Under the pieces are notes generated by a model. That model did no database searches and was not told the origin of the DNA. It saw only the letters and a program-made list of their open reading frames with translations. Both the position numbers and the translations under genes were made by a program. Source: Bacteroidota bacterium (GTDB lineage Bacteria; Bacteroidota; Ignavibacteria; SZUA-365). Taken from it: a stretch of 64,000 nucleotides of DNA. Shown one piece after another: positions 8,431 through 17,470 of this stretch (its first letter is position 1; the number at the start of each line of letters is the position of its first letter). The stretch covers positions 1 through 64,000 of the forward strand of contig JARYLZ010000008.1 of assembly GCA_029907355.1 (NCBI GenBank). Direction: 5' to 3'.

Positions 8431-8847
8431 AGGGTTTCTCGAAGCGGTCGAAGAAAGCGTCGTACTCTATGGGCACACGGAGGCCTTATCTCGAAATGCT
8501 GCGGACCTGGAAGGGACCATATGCTGCTGCTCGTGCGTACGATCCGCCGGTGGATAGCCGAGTCGACAGGGAAGAAAAAAGGCGCTTCCGCCCGGCACGG
8601 TGCGGGAATGCGGAGGGGGTCGTTTCACGTTCAACCGGGCAGTGCATCGATCCCGATGTGTCCAGGCGGCACCGTCGCGCGAAGATGCGGCAGGGTGACG
8701 GGCTCTTCGAACAGCTTTTCCCTCGGAACAGCGGGCGTGATGTCTTGGACGGTCGCATTCCATGCGCTACCTTTTCCGTCGTGCCCTCGGGCTCGTTCGA
8801 GAAATCCCGCAGGGCGACGCGAGATCTACCACCCCGAGGCTTTACGC
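8431..8847. other. Divergent intergenic region, no gene seen
   Basis: This 417-bp stretch separates the divergent methyltransferase and acyl-CoA synthetase genes. The long ORF extending through it (8110 frame) shows no protein-like composition before MNIHNLEP. The only structure I can point to is a promoter-like sequence near its right end. Confidence 0.5.
8745..8775 (+). promoter_or_regulatory. Candidate Bacteroidota-type promoter for the acetyltransferase gene
   Basis: TTG at 8745-8747, a 20-nt spacer and TACCTTTT at 8768-8775 fit the TTG/TAnnTTTG pattern except for the last base. It would give a leader of about 65 nt before the ATG at 8848. Confidence 0.4.
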
Positions 8848-11574
8848 ATGAACATACACAATCTCGAACCGCTCTTTCACCCTCGGCGCATCGCCCTCGT
8901 GGGTGTCACACCGAACCCGCAGAGCGTCGGCGGGAAAATCCTCTCGAACCTCGTCGGCGGTGGGTTCCGCGGCGTCGTGTACCCTGTCAGCCCGGGGTCC
9001 GAGGCGGTGCTCGGCATCCCCTGCTTCCCCGACATGGCGAGCCTTCCGAAGTCACCGGACCTCGCCATCATCTGTGCGCCGGCCGAACAAGTCCCCGCGC
9101 TCGTGCGCGCGTGCGGGGAATGCGGGACGGGCGGCATCATCGTCGTGTCCGCAGGATTCCGGGAAATCGGGCAAACGGGAAGGGCGCTGGAGGAAGCCGT
9201 GGCGGCGGAACGCGCGCGTTTCCCCGGCATGCGTCTTCTCGGGCCGAATTGCCTCGGCATCATCGTCCCCGGTACGAACATGAATGCCAGTTTCGCGGGC
9301 GGCATGCCGCGCGACGGGCATGTGGCCTTCATTTCGCAATCGGGCGCACTCTGCTCATCCGTCCTCGACTGGGCCATCGAGGAGCGCGTGGGGTTTTCGT
9401 ACTTCGTTTCCATCGGTAACGCACTCGACGTGGACGTGGGCGACCTGATCGATTTCTTCGGCGAGGACGAGAAGACGAAATCCATCATCCTGTACATCGA
9501 GTCCATCGGGCGGGCGCGGCAGTTCATGAGCGCCGCGCGCTCCTTCGCGCGTTCGAAACCGATCCTCGCGTACAAGGCGGGGCGCTTCGGTGCGTCGGCG
9601 GCAGCGGCAGCATCCCACACGGGGGCCATGGCCAGCGAGGATGCCGTCTACGACGCCGCGTTCCAACGGGCCGGCTTGGCGCGTGTCTTCGACATCGGGG
9701 AAATATTCGATTGCGCCGAGCTCCTCGGGCGGCAGAAAATTCCGGCGGGGCCTCGCCTGTGCATCCTCACGAATGCGGGCGGGCCGGGCGTCATGGCGAG
9801 CGACGCCCTCCTCGCCTCGAACGGCGTGCTCGCGACGCTCTCCGACGAGTCTATGGCACGCCTCAACCAGTGTCTCCCCCCGATGTGGTCGCACGGCAAT
9901 CCCGTCGACGTGCTCGGCGACGCACGTTCCAAGCGTTTCGAGAAAGCGATGGATGTCCTCCTCGAGGATGCGGGCATCGACGCCCTGCTCGTCATCCTGA
10001 CCCCGCAAGCGATGACGAACCCCGATACGATCGCCAAGGTTGTCGGTGAGCGCGCCCGGACCACGCAGAAACCCGTGCTCGCGGCATGGCTCGGCGGGGC
10101 GAGCATGCGGGAGGGCATCCGCATCCTCAACGATGCCGGCGTCCCGACGTACACGACGCCGGAACAGGCTGTCCGGGCGTTCATGACCCTCGTCTCGTGG
10201 GGGCGTAATCTCGAAATCCTTTACGAAACGCCACGCGACGTCGCGGTGCAGATACCCTACGACCGGAAACAGATCCGGAACCACTTCCACTCGCTCGTTG
10301 CGGAAGAGGGGGACATCCTGCCCGAGCACATCTCGAAGATGCTGCTCGATGCCTACGGCATCCCCGCCACGCGGCCGTACCCGGCTTCCACGGCCGACGA
10401 GGCGGCGGAGATCGCGGACCGTATCGGCTACCCCGTCGTCCTGAAAATCCTCTCGCGCGACATCACCCACAAGAGCGACGTCGGCGGAGTCGCCCTCGGC
10501 CTCACGGGCACGGACGCCGTCCGGTCCGCTTTCCGCTCGATGATCGACACGGCGAGGGAGCGCGCACCGGCGGCGCGTCTCGACGGCGTGACGGTTCAGC
10601 GGATGGTCTCCCGGAGGGATTCCGTCGAGCTGATCCTCGGATGCCGGAAAGACCCCGTCTTCGGCACCGTGATCATGGCAGGGATGGGGGGCGTGACGGC
10701 GGAATTGTTCGGCGACCGCGCGCTGGGGTTCCCCCCGCTGAACGAGCGCCTCGCCCGGCGCATGCTCGAATCGCTGAAAATCTGGCCGCTCCTGACAGGC
10801 TACCGCGGCCGCCCGCCCATGAATATCGACAGCCTCATCGAGGCATTGATCCGGCTCTCCTACCTCGCCGCGGACTACCCGGAAATCGTCGAGCTCGATA
10901 TCAATCCCTTGCTCGTGACGACTACCGACACCATCGCCCTCGATGCGCGGATCGTTCTCGACCGGAATGCGATGGGGAAAGACCAGAAACCGTACGCGCA
11001 TCTCGCCCTCCGTCCTTACCCCGAGGAACTCGTCCGCACGGCGACGCTCAAGGACGGGACACCCGTCACCCTCCGCCCGATCCGACCGGAAGACGAGCCG
11101 CTCTGGTTCGATATGCTCCGCAGTTGCTCCCGCGAATCCATCTACACGCGGTTCCGTTCCTTCTTCCACTGGGAATCTCACCACGTCGCCGTGCGCTACT
11201 GCTACATCGATTACGAACGCGAGATCGCCATCGTCGCCGAGCGGACCGAAAACGAGAAGCGCTATCTCATCGGCGTGGGTCGCCTCATCGCGGAGCCGGA
11301 CCTGCACCGCGCGGAGTATGCCGTTCTCGTCACGGATGCGTGGCAGAACCGCGGTCTTGGGGGGCTCTTGACCGACTACTGCATGGAGATCGCACGCATG
11401 TGGGGAATCCGCAAGGTCATCGCCCAGACGACCAGCGACAACCCCCGCATGGTCGCCGTTTTCCGCGAGCGCGATTTCGCCATCATCCCGGACCCCGACG
11501 GTTCGCTCGTCGACGTCGAAAAGGATATCCCGGATACGGCAGGTCCCTCAACTGAGCTCCCTGCGGGGAACTGA
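8848..11574 (+). CDS. Fused ADP-forming acyl-CoA synthetase / GNAT protein acetyltransferase (Pat/YfiQ type)
   Basis: Proteins of this design (Pat, YfiQ, Pka) acetylate lysines, classically to switch off acetyl-CoA synthetase; the synthetase half usually acts as a sensor. Order of domains: CoA-binding Rossmann domain from FHPRRIALVGVTPNPQSVGG, succinyl-CoA-ligase-like domain with the SHTGAMASED loop near residue 255, ATP-grasp domain around residues 490-710 (GYPVVLKILS, ITHKSDVGGVALGL), and a C-terminal GNAT domain with VLVTDAWQNRGLGGLLTDY near residue 845. In the alpha-type phosphorylation loop the histidine is retained (SHTG), so residual synthetase activity cannot be excluded. The ATG at 8848 gives 908 aa, the normal size, and has GAGG upstream; the 1154-aa ORF start is rejected. 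Confidence 0.9.
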   Translation: MNIHNLEPLFHPRRIALVGVTPNPQSVGGKILSNLVGGGFRGVVYPVSPGSEAVLGIPCFPDMASLPKSPDLAIICAPAEQVPALVRACGECGTGGIIVVSAGFREIGQTGRALEEAVAAERARFPGMRLLGPNCLGIIVPGTNMNASFAGGMPRDGHVAFISQSGALCSSVLDWAIEERVGFSYFVSIGNALDVDVGDLIDFFGEDEKTKSIILYIESIGRARQFMSAARSFARSKPILAYKAGRFGASAAAAASHTGAMASEDAVYDAAFQRAGLARVFDIGEIFDCAELLGRQKIPAGPRLCILTNAGGPGVMASDALLASNGVLATLSDESMARLNQCLPPMWSHGNPVDVLGDARSKRFEKAMDVLLEDAGIDALLVILTPQAMTNPDTIAKVVGERARTTQKPVLAAWLGGASMREGIRILNDAGVPTYTTPEQAVRAFMTLVSWGRNLEILYETPRDVAVQIPYDRKQIRNHFHSLVAEEGDILPEHISKMLLDAYGIPATRPYPASTADEAAEIADRIGYPVVLKILSRDITHKSDVGGVALGLTGTDAVRSAFRSMIDTARERAPAARLDGVTVQRMVSRRDSVELILGCRKDPVFGTVIMAGMGGVTAELFGDRALGFPPLNERLARRMLESLKIWPLLTGYRGRPPMNIDSLIEALIRLSYLAADYPEIVELDINPLLVTTTDTIALDARIVLDRNAMGKDQKPYAHLALRPYPEELVRTATLKDGTPVTLRPIRPEDEPLWFDMLRSCSRESIYTRFRSFFHWESHHVAVRYCYIDYEREIAIVAERTENEKRYLIGVGRLIAEPDLHRAEYAVLVTDAWQNRGLGGLLTDYCMEIARMWGIRKVIAQTTSDNPRMVAVFRERDFAIIPDPDGSLVDVEKDIPDTAGPSTELPAGN

Positions 11575-11942
11575 CAGGCGATCGCAAGACGGCTCATCCT
11601 TCATCCGCCTGCTTCACCCCTTTCCCCCGAATTCCTCGGCCACCGCGAGGAAATGATATGAGGGACCGCATGGTACCTCGTCGATGACATGTGCCGATGC
11701 CGTTCATGCCCTTTCCCCGGGAAAATCGCGGATGGTTTTCTTCCCACAGTCAAAGGAACCGGCCGGCGAAGCGTTACGCCATCGCTGCGCTTTCCTCGGG
11801 GAAGATCCCCGACGAAGATATCGAGAGACACGGCAAGGAAGCAGGCGGAACAGGGGCGACCATCGGGTGGGCATCATGGGAACGACGCTGAGGGTGCATT
11901 TCCGTTCGTTTCTCCCGGTATGCTTCCGGCGAGGCCGTCCAT
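11575..11942. other. Convergent gap, no gene seen
   Basis: This 368-bp region lies between the stops of the acetyltransferase and the GT-C gene. Several short overlapping ORFs occur here with arginine/proline-rich, low-credibility translations. One hairpin is visible at its left side; nothing else was recognised. Confidence 0.5.
11632..11652. terminator. Hairpin between convergent genes
   Basis: TTCCTCG and CGAGGAA pair perfectly around a 7-nt loop, 58 bp after the acetyltransferase stop. There is no U-tract, so terminator function is tentative. Confidence 0.3.
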
Positions 11943-13517
11943 TCACCGCTGCAGGCGCTCGTACACGATATAGAACGCGTTCGAATACGCTCGGCGGTAG
12001 TATGTTGCGAGAGTTGAATCGTGCTCTATCCAGTAGCGCGCGATTTCCGCGCCGTCGGGACTCGCTTCGCGTCCGACGATCACCCACGTGAACGCACGGG
12101 AAAGAACTTCCGGGTTTCGAAACAGGGTGTCGCGGTTCAACGCCGTCGTGAACCGCGCGAGGCGGATCCCGCTCGTCTGCATGATTCGGTGCGATTGCCC
12201 CGTCCCCGTCACCGCCAGGATACGACCGCCTTTGTCATGTGCTCCGAGGAACTCTCCGACAGCGACGGCATACGGGGTTTGCCGGTAATAGAAGCCGCCC
12301 GCGGCGTCCGCGACGGTCACGACGTTCCCCGCCTGACGCGCGAACTGCACAACAGCCGAGGCGAGGAGGAGCAGGATGAGGATGACTCGGAGAAGGGGTT
12401 GCGTGATACGCTTGCCCGCGGCTTCCGCGGCGAACGCGGCCGAAAGCGCGAGCAACGGCATGAGGAGAAGGACGTACCGCGAGTTCCACCAGCGGGTCAT
12501 CTCTGCGACACCCAGGTACAACGAGAGGATCGTGAACGCGGGGGGGGTAAGAAACGCGCTGAAGAGAAACACCGTTGCCGCGCGGGGACGACAACGCGCA
12601 AGGCGCAGGGCGCCGAACACGGAGACGAGGAGGGGGGCGACGCCGACTGCCGCGAAGAGCGTGGCCACGTAGATGGAAAGCACGTTCCATGCCTGGAGAT
12701 AGTACTGCCCCCGGACCGGCCGGTGTTTCGCTTGCCATGCGGCCGAGTAGTACTCGGCCCGGTGGAATGCCAGCGCGTCGCCGAACCGCGTATGGTTCCA
12801 CACCAACCACAAGGCGATGCCGAGAAAACAGGCAACGGCAAGCGCGGCCGATCGGACCGTATCCTTCGCTCCCATGCGCCGGCGCACAGCGTCCCACACG
12901 AGCGCGAGGAAGACGATGCAAGCGAACGGCCAAGCCTCGTAACGGCAGAGCGTCGCAGCCGCCGTCGACAGGGCGGCGAGGGCGAGGCGGCGGACGCCCC
13001 GCTGCGGCCGCAGATCGCGCATATGCGCCCAGGCATTGTACACGGCGGCGATCATGAAAAAGAGCGCGATGGTTTCCGTCATCGCCGTCATGCTGATGTA
13101 GAGCATGTTCGGGTTGAGGGCGTAGAACACGGCTGCGAAGAGGCCGGCCCCGGGCGATGCGGTCAGTTCCGCCGCCAGCCGGTAGAGCATCACCGCACTC
13201 CATGCGAGGAGAGGGAGGCAAACGACGGCACCGGCGAGCCCCGACGCGAAGAGGAAATCCACGCGGGCGAACGGGGCGAACAACAAAGCGGGGAGAGGAA
13301 GCCATACGGTGCCGAGCCAGTGGAGTCCGGGGGAGATGGAATCCGTAATGAGACGGGCGCCGACGAGGCGCGAATTCGCATCCCCGTAGAAAGCGAAGAA
13401 ACGCGGTTCGATGAGGGAAGACAGGAGTGCGACGGCGACGCCGAGCGCGCAAACACCCGTAAAGATGGCCCGCGGAATGGCATCCATGCCGAGGTTTCGA
13501 TCGAACGCTCGTGCCAT
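11943..13517 (-). CDS. GT-C membrane glycosyltransferase (GT39/ArnT-like)
   Basis: This 524-aa polytopic protein has about 11-12 hydrophobic segments. An early acidic loop FYGDANSRLVGARL follows the first transmembrane helix, where GT-C enzymes carry their catalytic aspartate, and the NPNMLYISMTAMTET stretch matches GT39/GT83 proteins. Such enzymes take sugar from polyprenyl-phosphate carriers on the outer face of the inner membrane. It starts 3 bp after the acyltransferase stop and is the last gene of the proposed exopolysaccharide run. A role in decorating the polymer or another glycan is inferred. Confidence 0.78.
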   Translation of the reverse strand: MARAFDRNLGMDAIPRAIFTGVCALGVAVALLSSLIEPRFFAFYGDANSRLVGARLITDSISPGLHWLGTVWLPLPALLFAPFARVDFLFASGLAGAVVCLPLLAWSAVMLYRLAAELTASPGAGLFAAVFYALNPNMLYISMTAMTETIALFFMIAAVYNAWAHMRDLRPQRGVRRLALAALSTAAATLCRYEAWPFACIVFLALVWDAVRRRMGAKDTVRSAALAVACFLGIALWLVWNHTRFGDALAFHRAEYYSAAWQAKHRPVRGQYYLQAWNVLSIYVATLFAAVGVAPLLVSVFGALRLARCRPRAATVFLFSAFLTPPAFTILSLYLGVAEMTRWWNSRYVLLLMPLLALSAAFAAEAAGKRITQPLLRVILILLLLASAVVQFARQAGNVVTVADAAGGFYYRQTPYAVAVGEFLGAHDKGGRILAVTGTGQSHRIMQTSGIRLARFTTALNRDTLFRNPEVLSRAFTWVIVGREASPDGAEIARYWIEHDSTLATYYRRAYSNAFYIVYERLQR

Positions 13518-13520
13518 GGG

Positions 13521-14699
13521 TCAGATCCCGAACAGGAGCACATAGGAAAGGAAAACGGTGAAACCGAAACGCAGGGAACGGTTCAGCACGACCCGTCCCC
13601 GCTCGGCATACGTCAGGAGAATCCCGACCCCGAAGCTGAGAACGATGAAGACCGCCGCGAGGAGGAGACCGTTCTCGAACGTGAAGGCGTTCCGCCAGAC
13701 CCTGCTGAACGACCAGATCCATGTATTGCCGAACACGACCAGGACGTGGGCCGTGTAGATGTGCAGGGTCTTCCTGCTCAATTCGGAGTAGAACCGCTCG
13801 AAGCGGCGCGTGAGATTGAACACGACCGAGTAGGCGCCGATGAGGATCAGCGAGAGGCCCACTTTTTCACAGAAGAGAAACGGGCTGGAGATGTAGAAGT
13901 CGTGCGGGGGGAGGAGATGCCGCCCGTACACGCCCGCCGTCAACGCGAGGATCGTCACGACGATACCCAACTCGCCGATTCTCTGGGCGAATTTCCACGT
14001 GTCGTTTTCCCGGAGCAGGGCGAGCGCGTACGAACCGATCGCTGCCCCGATGAAGAGAAAACCGCTGTGCGGGAAGATCGAAAAAAAACTCCCGCCTTTA
14101 TAGGTCAGGTAATGCGCGAAAAACGGCGGGAGAAAAGCGAACCAGTCGACCCGGTGCACCCAGGGTGTCGCGGCGGCGATGAGCGTGCCGACGATGGTAG
14201 CCGAAGCGATGAACGCCCGGTCGCTCCTGCTCAGCGCCATGACACCGACCAGCATGAGGAGGGACACTCCGATGATGTTGAGCGTACCGACGCGGAAGAA
14301 GGCGAACCACCGGTCCGCGGGGAGGACGAACAGGTCCCATACCCTGTTGCCCGGGAAGATCAGCATGTAATCGACGAGGATGAGGAGTAGGGCGCGGCGG
14401 ATGCGCTTTCGGAGAATACGAGGCAGCACACGGCCGCGCTCATCGCGCCGGATGCCGACGAAATTCACCATCCCCGAAATGAGGAGGAATGTCGGCGAGG
14501 TCAGTCCGCGAAGCCACTGGTAAATCATCCCGAAAAAACCGTCTTGCGGGATTTCCGCCGGGATGACGTACGTGCCTACCGTATGCCCCTGGATCATCAT
14601 GAAGACGGCCATGAGGCGGGCGAAATCCAGGACAGCGAACCGCGGGTGGCGGCTTACGACGGCAGGGGGAACGGGCCGGTCCTCGGAAAAATCAGTCAT
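13521..14699 (-). CDS. Multi-pass membrane acyltransferase (DUF1624/HGSNAT-like)
   Basis: The 392-aa protein has about ten membrane helices. Its opening, FAVLDFARLMAVFMMIQGHT, has the R/D...M...H arrangement of the acyltransferase-3 and heparan-alpha-glucosaminide acetyltransferase-like families, in which the histidine is catalytic; SPTFLLISGMVNFVGIRR continues that match. Such proteins move acetyl groups across the inner membrane on to glycans. The gene lies 84 bp after the outer-membrane barrel gene and 3 bp before the GT-C gene. O-acetylation of the secreted polymer would be the natural role, as with IcaC or WssH-like proteins in other systems, but this is inference. Confidence 0.75.
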   Translation of the reverse strand: MTDFSEDRPVPPAVVSRHPRFAVLDFARLMAVFMMIQGHTVGTYVIPAEIPQDGFFGMIYQWLRGLTSPTFLLISGMVNFVGIRRDERGRVLPRILRKRIRRALLLILVDYMLIFPGNRVWDLFVLPADRWFAFFRVGTLNIIGVSLLMLVGVMALSRSDRAFIASATIVGTLIAAATPWVHRVDWFAFLPPFFAHYLTYKGGSFFSIFPHSGFLFIGAAIGSYALALLRENDTWKFAQRIGELGIVVTILALTAGVYGRHLLPPHDFYISSPFLFCEKVGLSLILIGAYSVVFNLTRRFERFYSELSRKTLHIYTAHVLVVFGNTWIWSFSRVWRNAFTFENGLLLAAVFIVLSFGVGILLTYAERGRVVLNRSLRFGFTVFLSYVLLFGI

Positions 14700-14783
14700 G
14701 GGTCGGGGCTTGCGAGCAAGCGGTCCGAGACTCGCTTGGGCCGGAGAAAGATACGAGGAAATCCGATTCGACGGCGCCGGCTA

Positions 14784-16199
14784 TCACAGACCGATTTCCA
14801 CCTCGACCCAGACGCGGTGGATGTTGTAATCGTGGTACGCGTCGTTCGAGGCGTTACGGGTGAAATGGTATCCCGCCCCGGCGGTCAGGAGCGCAGTACC
14901 GTCCGCACGCATCAATACGGGCGTCGCGAGGAGGACCTGCGCGGTAAACCGCTCGTCCTTCCGCTGGGGAAACCCCGGCAGATCATCCCCGTCGAGGCTC
15001 GCTGCCGAACGCGGGTAACGGCGCCGCGCAGCGGCGAGTTCCGTTTCCATCGCGAGGCGCGGCATGATGCCTGCCCGAAACGTCGCTACCGCCTCGTCGG
15101 CCTCGTAGCCGTAACGATCCTCGAAGAAATCGTCCTCCGTCGCCGCTGCCAAGCCACGCTGATCCACATAACGTGCCGTGTTGCTCGGATTGATCCTCCG
15201 GAGCACGGAAAGCGTAAGGGAGTTGCTCGCGGCGATGTTCAGGACGGCGCCGCCGCCGAAGACGACCTGGCTCGCCGACGGCGTCGAAAACTCCGAGACG
15301 ATCTTCTTCTTCGGTTTGACGCCGCCCTTTCCTTTCCCGCTGTTCCCCGTTTCGATGAACACCGTGTCATGAACGGTCTCCGTATACCGTTTCACGCCGT
15401 ACTCGGTGAAACAGAACAATTCCGTCGCCTGCCCCACCCGGGCGCTCAGCGTCAACGAGCCGTCGTTCTCGAGATGCGTGAACTGGACGAATGAGGGGTA
15501 TTGTTTGAACGCGAACTCGTACTCCGCACGCGCCATGAGCGGTCCCGAGACGTGCTTCCGGAGCATCGCGGAGACCGACGCTCTCCGGAAATCGTAGAAC
15601 GCGAAGACGGGCTCGTCGAAACGCGCCGCGACGACCGGTTTGACGATGAGGTAGGTGACGAGGCTGTCGCTGAACGCCTCTCCCGTCGAGGTACTCGCAG
15701 GTACGCACGATCCCGTTTCCCCGCCGTCCCATGGAGACGCCCGATGGGGCATTCCGCCCGCCCGTTCGCCATCGTGCAGGCGTTCCTCCTCGTCGCTTTC
15801 CTCTTCCATTTCCTCCCCGCCGATCTCTTCTCCGTTGTCCTCCGCCTCCTCGTCGGTATCTGCCGTGTGGAAATCCACCTGCCATTGGATATAGATGCCC
15901 GCCGTGTGCTGGTGGTAAGACCGGGTATCGTACGTGCGGAACAGCGCGGCTCCGGAGTACCAGAACGGCTGGAGGAAGACGTAATCCCCCCCGATGTCGT
16001 ACGAGAACGCGGCGAAAAGCTGGTGATAGACATCGGCTCGCTTGTCGTGGAACGCCCAGGAATTATCGTCGTAGGTACTCGCGAGAAAGGCAGCGGCGTT
16101 GAACTGCGCACGGGCGTTCCCGCCGAGGGCGAGGAAGGAAATCACGACAACGCCGACCGCGTGGACCCGCATCGCGGCGGCTGGAGCGAAAGGTTTCAT
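14784..16199 (-). CDS. Outer-membrane beta-barrel protein with acidic insert, exopolysaccharide cluster
   Basis: The listed 660-aa ORF includes a shadow N-terminus; the real start is the ATG at 16199 (MKPFAPAAAMRV), which overlaps the glycosyltransferase stop as ATGA and gives 471 aa. A signal peptide ends near AQFNAAAF. The rest alternates aromatic beta-strands and closes with HRVWVEVEIGL, an outer-membrane C-terminal strand. Around residues 105-140 lies a strongly acidic insert (DTDEEAEDNGEEIGGEEMEE). No TPR domain like that of PgaA is present. By position it is the candidate export pore or scaffold for the polymer, or a YaiO-like partner barrel. Function is unproven. Confidence 0.75.
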   Translation of the reverse strand: MKPFAPAAAMRVHAVGVVVISFLALGGNARAQFNAAAFLASTYDDNSWAFHDKRADVYHQLFAAFSYDIGGDYVFLQPFWYSGAALFRTYDTRSYHQHTAGIYIQWQVDFHTADTDEEAEDNGEEIGGEEMEEESDEEERLHDGERAGGMPHRASPWDGGETGSCVPASTSTGEAFSDSLVTYLIVKPVVAARFDEPVFAFYDFRRASVSAMLRKHVSGPLMARAEYEFAFKQYPSFVQFTHLENDGSLTLSARVGQATELFCFTEYGVKRYTETVHDTVFIETGNSGKGKGGVKPKKKIVSEFSTPSASQVVFGGGAVLNIAASNSLTLSVLRRINPSNTARYVDQRGLAAATEDDFFEDRYGYEADEAVATFRAGIMPRLAMETELAAARRRYPRSAASLDGDDLPGFPQRKDERFTAQVLLATPVLMRADGTALLTAGAGYHFTRNASNDAYHDYNIHRVWVEVEIGL

Positions 16200-17467
16200 G
16201 GGGTGCTCTCCGAACCGAAGCGAACGGTTTTCTCCCAGGTGCGCGGTCGTTTGCGGACCACGTCCAGCCAAAATGCACGAGCGACGACGTAGAGCCAGAG
16301 CTGGCAATACGTGAAGTACATCAAGCCGACGATCCCCAGGGCCTCGAGTGAATCTTCTCCGTCGTATGCGAGGGCGAGGAGGATTTCCGCGAGGAAGAGA
16401 ACGACGGCGATGACCCAGACGAGGGTATACGGGCCCGGGAGGGTGATGGCGACCGTTTTCGTCACGGCGAGCAGGAAGAGGATGTCGGACGTCAGGATCG
16501 CGAAGAAGAAGACGTAGTAGAGCGAAAGGGAGTACAGCAGTTCGAGGCGGAGTTTCCTCCCCGCGATCTCCTTCCTGCGGCGGAGGAATTTCTTCGAAAC
16601 GTAGTTGTTCCCGCGTACCCACCGTGTCCGCTGGCGCACCCACACCCCCCATCGTTCCGGTTCCTGTTCGTACGTCACCGCGTAAGGGATGAACTTGATC
16701 CTGCGATTCCTCATGTACATACGGATGCTCAGTTCCGCATCTTCGGTGATCGCTTCCTCGTCCCACCCTCCGAGCTCATCGACGACGGAGCGCCGGATGA
16801 CGAAATTCGTCCCTGGGAGCGTCGCGATCTGGAGCAGCCGCCAGCGTCCCGCCTGCAGGATGGACTGGAAGCTCAACGTCTCGATGTTGATGAACCGCGT
16901 CAGCAGGTTTTTCCTCTTGTTCCGCGTGCGGAATTTACCGATCACCGCGCCGAGTTCCGGGTGTAGGAGGAGTTCGGCGGTGAGGTAACGGAGAGCATCG
17001 GGGGCGGGGGTGTTATCGGCGTCGTACACGGCGATCACGTCCGCTTTCGCCGAACGGATGCCGATGTTGAGCGCACGCGATTTCCCTTTTCCCCCCTCGC
17101 CAGCAGGGACAGCCAGGTGGACGATCCGCGGGTCACGTCGTCGCCGCTCGGCGATGATTTCTCCCGTGCGATCCGTGCTCCCGTCGTCGATGACGATGAT
17201 CTCGAGCTTGTCGTGCGGGTAATCGAGCGCGCACATCGCGTCGAGCGTCGCGCCGATCACCAATTCCTCGTTGTGTGCCGGGATGAGGATGGAAACGAAC
17301 GGGTAATCGAACACGCTCTCGTCCACGCGCCGTTTCTCCCTCGACGAGCGACGGTAGTGGAAATAGCCCGCGACGGTGAGCACGAGCTGGTACGCGATCA
17401 TGAACCAGATGAGGATGACGGCGAGCAGGAAGAGAATGCTCAGGTCGATTTCGAGGAAGGTTTCCAT
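16196..17467 (-). CDS. Processive family-2 glycosyltransferase, PgaC/IcaA-like
   Basis: This 423-aa enzyme would polymerise a beta-linked polysaccharide from a UDP-sugar and push it across the inner membrane. It has one N-terminal helix, then FVSILIPAHNEE, the first catalytic pair in IDDGSTDR near residue 94, YDADNTP near 149, ITEDAELSIRM near 240 and QRTRW near 279 (the QxxRW of processive synthases). Three or so C-terminal helices follow, and the ending WLDVVRKRPRTWEKTVRFG is close to that of PgaC-type synthases. It starts 3 bp after the deacetylase-like gene. The polymer could be poly-GlcNAc or another glycan. Confidence 0.88.
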   Translation of the reverse strand: METFLEIDLSILFLLAVILIWFMIAYQLVLTVAGYFHYRRSSREKRRVDESVFDYPFVSILIPAHNEELVIGATLDAMCALDYPHDKLEIIVIDDGSTDRTGEIIAERRRRDPRIVHLAVPAGEGGKGKSRALNIGIRSAKADVIAVYDADNTPAPDALRYLTAELLLHPELGAVIGKFRTRNKRKNLLTRFINIETLSFQSILQAGRWRLLQIATLPGTNFVIRRSVVDELGGWDEEAITEDAELSIRMYMRNRRIKFIPYAVTYEQEPERWGVWVRQRTRWVRGNNYVSKKFLRRRKEIAGRKLRLELLYSLSLYYVFFFAILTSDILFLLAVTKTVAITLPGPYTLVWVIAVVLFLAEILLALAYDGEDSLEALGIVGLMYFTYCQLWLYVVARAFWLDVVRKRPRTWEKTVRFGSESTP

Positions 17468-17470
17468 GCT

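Noticed and set aside
8110-8847. N-terminal extension of the acetyltransferase ORF
   Set aside because: The upstream 246 codons overlap the divergent methyltransferase gene, lack family similarity and would exceed the normal length; the ATG at 8848 fits.
9355-11307. Minus-strand ORF of 650 aa
   Set aside because: Antisense to the acetyltransferase gene, whose domains are clear; the translation has no recognisable motif.
12021-14390. Long plus-strand ORF of 789 aa
   Set aside because: It is antisense to the GT-C and acyltransferase genes, has an extreme R/E/D-rich composition with no motif, and crosses two well-supported genes. GC-rich codon bias opens such shadow frames.
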